From Arcticibacter pallidicorallinus (GTDB lineage Bacteria > Bacteroidota > Bacteroidia > Sphingobacteriales > Sphingobacteriaceae), in the NCBI RefSeq assembly GCF_003002875.1, contig NZ_PVTH01000013.1:38014-102013 (forward strand): 64,000 nucleotides of DNA, given 5' to 3'. Shown here in pieces: positions 58,780 to 64,000 of the stretch. The position numbers and the translations under genes were made by a program. The notes under the pieces were generated by a model that was not told where the DNA came from, searched no databases, and saw only the letters and a program-made list of their open reading frames with translations. Position 1 is the stretch's first letter; every line of letters starts with the position of its first letter.

Positions 58780-59727
58780 TCAAGGCATAGGATCTCTTTT
58801 CCTGTTTCTCAGCACGATAGGTACCTGCAGATTAATTTCAAAGCTGCCCCCGGTATCTAAACGTTGTGCGGCCAACTGATCTGTATAGTATCCCTGGATC
58901 AGCACTTTGTCCTGATAGTTTACACCAAGTCCGAAGGTTGAACTGCGACTGCTGTGATACATTCCCATGAGGTAGATAGCGTTGTTAGAAAATTTAATAT
59001 TGGTACCGATGTCCCATAAGTTATTGATATCCCTTGCTCCACGAAAGGCAAATTTCGGTTCAATACAGATCAGATCGAGCTCCCGCCCTATCTTGTATGA
59101 GAAAGCCATGTAAAAGGACGATCCGTCGACGGTGGTATTGATGTCCTTTTTTAGCAACTTCTTCATGTTCGGCAGAGCACCCTGGATAGTCAATCTATCT
59201 TGAATATATGCCATGCCAAAGTCTCCGTCGAGAAACGATTTGCGCTGATTAAAGCGCTCGGCCGAAATATCAGTCGGATCACCCACCAAAGCACCGTAGT
59301 CAAGCCTTTCATGCATAACGCCTAACGAGAGCCCGAAATGCAGCTGCTGGTTGTTACCGCTAAGCGGCAGATGATAGGCGTAACTGCCCATAATACGTGT
59401 CCTGCGAATCAGGCCGGCTTTATCGCTGTATATATTCAGCCCCGTACCGACTTTTCCGCCGTTTACATTCTCCAGATTGTAGTCCGCAGACAGCGATTGA
59501 GTTGAAGGAGATCCGGGCAGGGCCTTCCATTGGTTTCTGGTGGCTAGATTGACCCTGATCCCTTTGTCCATTCCGGCGAAGGCGGGATTTCCGAGATACT
59601 CGTTCTCATAATATTGCGAAGCCATAGGTACCAGCTGTGCTTTAGCCTGGGGGTGTGAAATTGCCAAAAAGAAGACTGCCAGCACCGCTATCGCTATCCA
59701 CCTGTATATATTGTTATTTATCGTCAT
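58780..59727 (-). CDS. PorP/SprF family type IX secretion membrane protein
   Basis: A 315-residue outer-membrane protein with a signal peptide (WIAIAVLAVFFLAISHPQAKAQ) and the PorP/SprF start QLVPMASQYYENEYLGNPAFAG. It has a beta-rich body with many alternating aromatic strands (LHFGLSLGVMHERLDYG, IYLMGMYHSSRSSTFGLGVNY) and ends with a barrel-like strand. SprF/PorP proteins guide CHU_C-type or gliding proteins through the type IX system. It is encoded just downstream of a CHU_C protein gene, the usual pairing, 21 bp after that stop. Confidence 0.92.
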   Translation of the reverse strand: MTINNNIYRWIAIAVLAVFFLAISHPQAKAQLVPMASQYYENEYLGNPAFAGMDKGIRVNLATRNQWKALPGSPSTQSLSADYNLENVNGGKVGTGLNIYSDKAGLIRRTRIMGSYAYHLPLSGNNQQLHFGLSLGVMHERLDYGALVGDPTDISAERFNQRKSFLDGDFGMAYIQDRLTIQGALPNMKKLLKKDINTTVDGSSFYMAFSYKIGRELDLICIEPKFAFRGARDINNLWDIGTNIKFSNNAIYLMGMYHSSRSSTFGLGVNYQDKVLIQGYYTDQLAAQRLDTGGSFEINLQVPIVLRNRKRDPMP

Positions 59728-59748
59728 TCTTATGATTTTTGGGTACAG

Positions 59749-60990
59749 TTAATCGCGTACAATCGTTATAAAACCAGTTAATTTCCCCTTACCAGAATTG
59801 ATGTACAGGGCGTAATAGTAAGTGTCTTCAGGAAGCGCTACGCCGTTATGGGTGCCATCCCAGGTATTCTTATAATCGAACTGCCTGAAGACAACGCGTC
59901 CGGCACGGTCGAATATGACCACTTCATTATTTGGATACAGATCAAGATTCTGAACAATCCATACATCGTTTACACCATCTCCGTTCGGCGTAACGATATT
60001 GTTAGCGATCAACGTTTTATAGTCATCTTTAACTTCAATATCAATCGTCTTCACGACGTTACATCCCGAACCGTTGCTTATAACCACCTTATAAGTGGCA
60101 TTTTTTGAAGGTCTGACGACCAGAGAGTCGGTATGGCTGCCGCTGATTATTCCATCCGCTTCTTCCCAGAAGTATGCTATTCCACCGGAAGCTTTCAGGG
60201 TGGTAGTTTCGCCTAATGAAATGGTAGTTCGAGCGGAGCTGAGGTTACCAACTAGCGACGTATTAACAACGACTTCAGCAGGTTCAGAAACAACCGCTAG
60301 TCCGCTCTGGAAAACAACGCGAACGGTATAATTTCCGGAGCCGGAGGCAACGAGTGAAGGCCCCGTCCCGCCGGGGATTAATACACCGTTTCGGAACCAC
60401 TGCCATGACGCACCGGGTATTGTGCTTAGCGTTACGGAAGATCCTTCGCAAATCGTCGCATTTGCAGGGGTAACCGGAACAACGAGAGATCCAGGAGTTA
60501 CTGCCGTCAGGCCCGACAGGCTGGCTATCTGCTCGAAATCATGACTTATCAGCTTGGTCGAAGTGTTCACAAGCGATGAAGTTGAAAGCGAATAGTTCAG
60601 ATAGTCGGAACTGGTGCTGAGACTTGTATAAGCCAGAACAAGATCTTTAGCGGCATTGCCATTGAGCTCGGAATCCATGAAGCTCATGTTCAGGGCTCCC
60701 TGAAAAGCGATGGGACTGCTGAAACGGTACACCCGCTTAATCCCACTGAACTGAGGCCACTGAACCGGTGCGGAGTCGCGGGTTAAGGAAACGCTCCTCA
60801 ATGTCAATTCGATGGATGGCACCAAGGCAAGTCCTTCAAGCGAGAAGAGGGTGTTTTGTTTCACGGTAAGGCCCTCGGCTCCAATACTGATCTGGGCCTG
60901 CCCTGTTGAAGGCAGCAGTAGAAAGGATAGAAGCAATCCAATTATTGTGTTCTTGATATTTCCTATATCGGAAGTTGTGATCTGAGCCAT
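59749..60990 (-). CDS. Ig-like surface protein with CHU_C (gliding motility-associated) C-terminal domain
   Basis: A 413-residue exported protein (signal peptide around IIGLLLSFLLLPSTGQAQ). It has an N-terminal region with no clear family. Ig/PKD-like units follow (ATICEGSSVTLSTIPGASWQWFRNG and TTISLGETTTLKASGGIAYFWEEADG). The CHU_C type B sorting signal for the type IX system is at about 330-413, with NIVTPNGDGVNDVWIV, VVIFDRAGRVVF and DTYYYALYINSGKGKLTGFITIVR. It is the second-last gene of the operon, before PorP/SprF, and probably ends up anchored on the cell surface. Confidence 0.9.
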   Translation of the reverse strand: MAQITTSDIGNIKNTIIGLLLSFLLLPSTGQAQISIGAEGLTVKQNTLFSLEGLALVPSIELTLRSVSLTRDSAPVQWPQFSGIKRVYRFSSPIAFQGALNMSFMDSELNGNAAKDLVLAYTSLSTSSDYLNYSLSTSSLVNTSTKLISHDFEQIASLSGLTAVTPGSLVVPVTPANATICEGSSVTLSTIPGASWQWFRNGVLIPGGTGPSLVASGSGNYTVRVVFQSGLAVVSEPAEVVVNTSLVGNLSSARTTISLGETTTLKASGGIAYFWEEADGIISGSHTDSLVVRPSKNATYKVVISNGSGCNVVKTIDIEVKDDYKTLIANNIVTPNGDGVNDVWIVQNLDLYPNNEVVIFDRAGRVVFRQFDYKNTWDGTHNGVALPEDTYYYALYINSGKGKLTGFITIVRD

Positions 60991-60993
60991 ATC

Positions 60994-62436
60994 CTATTTT
61001 AGCTTGAGAGCGTCCTTTAATTGTTGTATTGTTTCGGGCAGTGCGAGGATCTTGTTTGTTGCAGGATCTACCAGGATCATCACGGGAGTAGCCAATACAA
61101 AATATGCGCTGGCTTCGGGACTATTGATTCCTCCTTTTGCGTGACTGTGTTTCCAATCGGTTAATGTATATTTTGCACTGTTCCACTTCTCTATCTCAAC
61201 ATCTGTAAAGTCAAGGCTTACAGCGACCACTTCCAAGCGCTGCTTCTGAGGCAAGCTTAGCGTAAGAGGATGCAACTGCTGAACCAGCTCTACGCAATGC
61301 TGGCAGTCGGCAGACCAGAAAAGGAGCAATTTATACGCGGAGTTCTTTTTGTAGTCATGAAACTGTATGGATTTTCCACCCTGGTCCTGAAGGGAAAAAT
61401 CGGGAGCGATAGCGCCCGGGCGAACCGACTCAATGCCTTTCAGTCTCTTCTCGATCTCCAAACGTCTGGAGGTAAGGCAACGGGGATCCCGGAGGTAGGG
61501 TTCGAGCATCCTGATGCCGGCAGTGATATTAAATCCTTCGTAGCCGCGGTAGAAATAATCAACCATCCAGCCATAAAGCAAGGGATGTCCCGATTTAACC
61601 TTTTCGATAGCTCTCCTTCCGGCAAGGGTAAAAAGGGAATCCCTCAATGCGATGGTTGTGGCTCTGGCGCCATAAATATTAACGTACTGGTCTGTCCACG
61701 TTCTCAGCTGTGCTGTTCTGGCTAACAGTGGATTGCTGAAATCAATATTGTCGAAATAATGCTCGATGAGGCTTTCCATCCGCTGCTCTTCGGAGCCTTT
61801 CCAGGTGATCGGCGGGAGATACTCGAACGTGTAGGTGTTGCTGACAAAAGCGTCGTGGTCCTTTTTAATCTGGGAGTCAATCCACTTGTTGTATTGAAGC
61901 CGTCTGCTTTCGTATTCGGTGGCACCCTGCGAGAAAAACGGTGATTGCGGCTGATCATATCCCATAAGGAAATTTTGAAGGAGTGCCAGTTGTGCTCGCT
62001 GTTTTGCATTACTTTCAGCAAATTTTGCAAATAGCGAGTTCTCCTTCTCCCCTTCGGCGAAATAGGTACTGTCGGGATTATTGATCGCCTTAGGCCTCAC
62101 CCACATTTCGAGGTCCTGGTCATTGACAAATATGCTTCGTTCTGAAGGGTAGGGATTACTGGAGGCATTTTCCTGGTAATTGCAACGGAGGATAAATTGT
62201 CCGGGTAGCTGATCAGCAGGAAGCGTAATTATAACGCTCTCTCCACCCTTAATGAGCGAACTCTCATGCATAGGCTTCATCGCATTTTGGCCGACAGTGG
62301 GGAGCACGCTTATCTTACTGGCGAATACTCCGTCTATATGTATTTTGAGCTTTCTGTCCTGGGCGTTAGCCTTGATGCCGGCCAGGCATGCAATGCTTAA
62401 TAGTAAACTGTAAACTGTATTTCTTCGTTTTTTCAT
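60994..62436 (-). CDS. TlpA/ResA-like thioredoxin-family protein
   Basis: A 480-residue exported protein, start at ATG 62436 (MKKRRNTVYSLLLSIACLAG, signal peptide). The N-terminal two thirds are a helical and strand region of the kind seen before thioredoxin domains in Bacteroidota (DUF4369/DUF5106-like). The thioredoxin fold is at about 340-480, PDFSLQDQGGKSIQFHDYK with CxxC C378-Q-H-C381 (FWSADCQHCVEL) and the cis-proline region VLATPVMILVDP. It lies 10 bp after a repeat protein with conserved cysteines and ends 3 bp before the CHU_C gene, so it may handle disulfides in exported partners. Confidence 0.88.
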   Translation of the reverse strand: MKKRRNTVYSLLLSIACLAGIKANAQDRKLKIHIDGVFASKISVLPTVGQNAMKPMHESSLIKGGESVIITLPADQLPGQFILRCNYQENASSNPYPSERSIFVNDQDLEMWVRPKAINNPDSTYFAEGEKENSLFAKFAESNAKQRAQLALLQNFLMGYDQPQSPFFSQGATEYESRRLQYNKWIDSQIKKDHDAFVSNTYTFEYLPPITWKGSEEQRMESLIEHYFDNIDFSNPLLARTAQLRTWTDQYVNIYGARATTIALRDSLFTLAGRRAIEKVKSGHPLLYGWMVDYFYRGYEGFNITAGIRMLEPYLRDPRCLTSRRLEIEKRLKGIESVRPGAIAPDFSLQDQGGKSIQFHDYKKNSAYKLLLFWSADCQHCVELVQQLHPLTLSLPQKQRLEVVAVSLDFTDVEIEKWNSAKYTLTDWKHSHAKGGINSPEASAYFVLATPVMILVDPATNKILALPETIQQLKDALKLK

Positions 62437-62446
62437 TCTCAATAAA

Positions 62447-63924
62447 TTAGTCTCTAATGCAGCGAAGCGGTAAGGCATGCGCTTTATCTATATAGTTGAT
62501 TGTACTGCCGCTGTACAGATCAAGGAAATACCCATAACTCGTACTGCTGTACTGGGTAGCAGACCAATAGCGACCGTACACTCCTCTGTTGATTACGGCT
62601 CCTCCATTATTGTTCAGAATTCCGGCTGAATGAAGTTTCAACGCAGAGCCGTAAGCATCATTCGCATTGTTCCAATTTTGTGGTGGAGCATCTGCCGCTG
62701 TCCATTCTGCTATGGTCGGGATGCGCCACCCCTGACCTAACAGCAAGCTACATGGGTCGTTATTTGCCTGCCAACTCGTATTTTGTGATATACTGGTTAT
62801 CCATGCAGTTGCAGGGACGCGACTTGCCGCAAACTGGTACCCTTGTGGGCGATTAAACTGCCAGTACCAGCCTGCAGAAGCTTCGGATGCATCATTTATA
62901 GCAATAGGCTGTTGGTCTGCCCCAAGATTCTGTGTTAACCAGCAACTTGCGGCACCGGAGATATTACTGCTGATGGAATGGTAGGTTACCGTCTTGGTAA
63001 CCGGAGCGCCGTTAAGTCCGGCGGTATGAGCTATCTCGAATGTTGTTGGACAGATCTTGAAGCTGGTTACCGAAGGGCTGTAAGAAGTACCCTGATTATT
63101 GGTTGCATAAGCACGCACATAATAGGTAGGTCCTTCAACCAAACCAGATAGTGTACTTTTGAAAACACCTGTTCCGTTTCCTGTGGGCACACAAATATCC
63201 GCAGTCGTTGGTGTTCCTGTTGTGTTATAACATAAGCCTCTTGTTTCAACCAAAACGCCTCCTTCTGTCGCTACCGTCGCTGTACCGACAGCTGTTTTAC
63301 TTGTCATCGTTGTTGTTGGGATAATTACGTCACTGACTACAGGTTTCGACAAGACTACTTCATCGCGGATACAGCGTACGGGAAGAGCATAAGCCTTGTC
63401 CATATAATTAAGAGCGCTACCATTATATAAATCCATGAAATACCCGTAGCTCGTGCTGCTATACTGGGTGGAGCTCCAATAGCGGCCATAAGTACCCCTG
63501 GCTTCAAGATTGCCTGTGTTCGATAACAGAACGCCGGCCGAGTGTAATTTTAAAACAGAAGCATAGGCATTTGCAGCACTGGTCCAGTTCTGTGGCGGAG
63601 CATCTGCTGCTGTCCATTCTGCAGCGGTTGGGAGTCGCCATCCTAAACCAATAAGCAGATTACATGGGTCATTGGCAGGCAGCCAGTGCTGATTCTCTGA
63701 AATACTCGTGATCCACGGTGTCCAGGCATTGGACGGGGTGCGAACACCTCCATCCGATTTATATCCCTTAGACTTGTTGAACTGCCAATACCAGCCCGCT
63801 GATGCTTCCGTTGCGTCATTGACTGCAGTCGCTTCTCGCTCAGCGCCCAGGTTCTGGGTTAGCCAGCAACGAGCGGCACCGGAGATATTGCTGCTGATGG
63901 AATGGTAGGTTACCGTCTTGGTAA
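62447..63924 (-). repeat. 924-bp tandem duplication in the FISUMP gene
   Basis: Blocks around 62951 and 63875 are nearly identical over about 50 bp (both contain GGCACCGGAGATATT and ATGGTAGGTTACCGTC), giving a period of 924 bp, or 308 codons. Each period holds one FISUMP unit plus one spacer domain. Confidence 0.8.
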
Positions 63925-64000
63925 CAGGCGCCCCGTTTAAGTCGGCAGTATGAATGACCTCAAACTCAGTCGGACAGATCTTGAAGCTGGTTACAGCCGG
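62447..64000 (-). CDS. FISUMP-repeat surface protein with FN3-like spacers (5' end beyond the window)
   Basis: The frame is open from the stop at 62447 to the window edge with no upstream stop, so the gene is partial; ATG 63436 is internal. Two FISUMP (Fibrobacter succinogenes major paralogous) units, each about 200 residues, contain CWLTQNLGA, GWYWQFN, DPC.LL.G.GWR.PT.AEWTAADAP and RYWS.TQYSSTSYGYF.DLY.GS, and end in RCIRD. Between them is a fibronectin-like domain (GLVEGPTYYVRAYATNNQGTSYS). It is likely a secreted or surface adhesin or binding protein. No CHU_C or Por tail is present at its C-terminus. TlpA, CHU_C and PorP genes follow downstream. Confidence 0.9.
   Translation of the reverse strand, partial: PAVTSFKICPTEFEVIHTADLNGAPVTKTVTYHSISSNISGAARCWLTQNLGAEREATAVNDATEASAGWYWQFNKSKGYKSDGGVRTPSNAWTPWITSISENQHWLPANDPCNLLIGLGWRLPTAAEWTAADAPPQNWTSAANAYASVLKLHSAGVLLSNTGNLEARGTYGRYWSSTQYSSTSYGYFMDLYNGSALNYMDKAYALPVRCIRDEVVLSKPVVSDVIIPTTTMTSKTAVGTATVATEGGVLVETRGLCYNTTGTPTTADICVPTGNGTGVFKSTLSGLVEGPTYYVRAYATNNQGTSYSPSVTSFKICPTTFEIAHTAGLNGAPVTKTVTYHSISSNISGAASCWLTQNLGADQQPIAINDASEASAGWYWQFNRPQGYQFAASRVPATAWITSISQNTSWQANNDPCSLLLGQGWRIPTIAEWTAADAPPQNWNNANDAYGSALKLHSAGILNNNGGAVINRGVYGRYWSATQYSSTSYGYFLDLYSGSTINYIDKAHALPLRCIRD

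Noticed and set aside
63437..64000. FISUMP gene starting at ATG 63436
   Set aside because: Translation of the upstream bases in the same frame is open to the window edge and continues the FISUMP repeat, so the ATG is internal.

Overview
The window is chromosomal DNA from a member of the Bacteroidota, most likely the order Sphingobacteriales (a Pedobacter-like lineage). Evidence for this: many genes carry a Bacteroidota-type promoter (TTG, 19-20 bp, then TAnnTTTG) and purine-rich Shine-Dalgarno sites are scarce. The gene content also fits: bacillithiol genes (bshA, ytxJ), PorP/SprF and CHU_C type IX secretion proteins, a NagB-PIG-L fusion, an M56-TonB fusion and a HEPN-tailed sulfite reductase. 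I see no phage, integrase, transposase, CRISPR array or rRNA. Almost everything is core housekeeping; the accessory flavour is confined to the right end (about 50.7-64 kb).

Left part (1-21 kb): an NTF2-like secreted protein; a DciA-like DUF721 protein overlapping recF; a large imperfect palindrome (2046-2183) in a 450-bp gap; a membrane TPR protein, ribH, a 37-residue lipoprotein, ytxJ and lipA. These face the minus-strand genes nnr, uvrA and a lytic transglycosylase. Next come an RluB-type pseudouridine synthase with a 290-residue charged tail and a secreted lactonase, facing bshA and a serine hydrolase with a GH3-like N-terminal domain. Then follows the tightly packed + operon mutL, rhomboid, rhomboid, EEP-family hydrolase.

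Middle part (21-50 kb): cysS and a SnoaL-like protein; an Fe-dependent alcohol dehydrogenase; a MoxR ATPase coupled to a SurA-like chaperone; a small protein resembling DNA polymerase III psi, coupled to rdgB; an OstA/LptA-like protein divergent from tilS; a 2-oxoglutarate oxygenase; a sulfur set (sulfite reductase, membrane-tailed siroheme synthase, Rrf2 regulator); lnt, a PH-SHOCT protein and rsmI; serS; a gap with a candidate small RNA; a receiver-only response regulator, recO, and the ileS-dksA-like-lspA operon; then a SIMPL protein, DUF4112 protein and esterase.

Right part (50.7-64 kb): a LacI regulator, NagB-PIG-L and FucP-type transporter form an amino-sugar catabolic unit. A BlaI/M56-TonB pair sits next to a strong inverted-repeat operator. 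A PRC-barrel protein and tRNA-Val(TAC) follow. The window ends in a minus-strand operon of FISUMP-repeat surface protein (cut by the window edge), TlpA-like thioredoxin, CHU_C protein and PorP/SprF, which reads as a surface-protein export module.

Several promoters place the -7 box only 2-4 nt before the start codon, suggesting leaderless mRNAs. Start codons were moved from the longest ORF to an internal ATG where the longer start overlaps a promoter box or precedes a signal peptide or conserved N-terminus.
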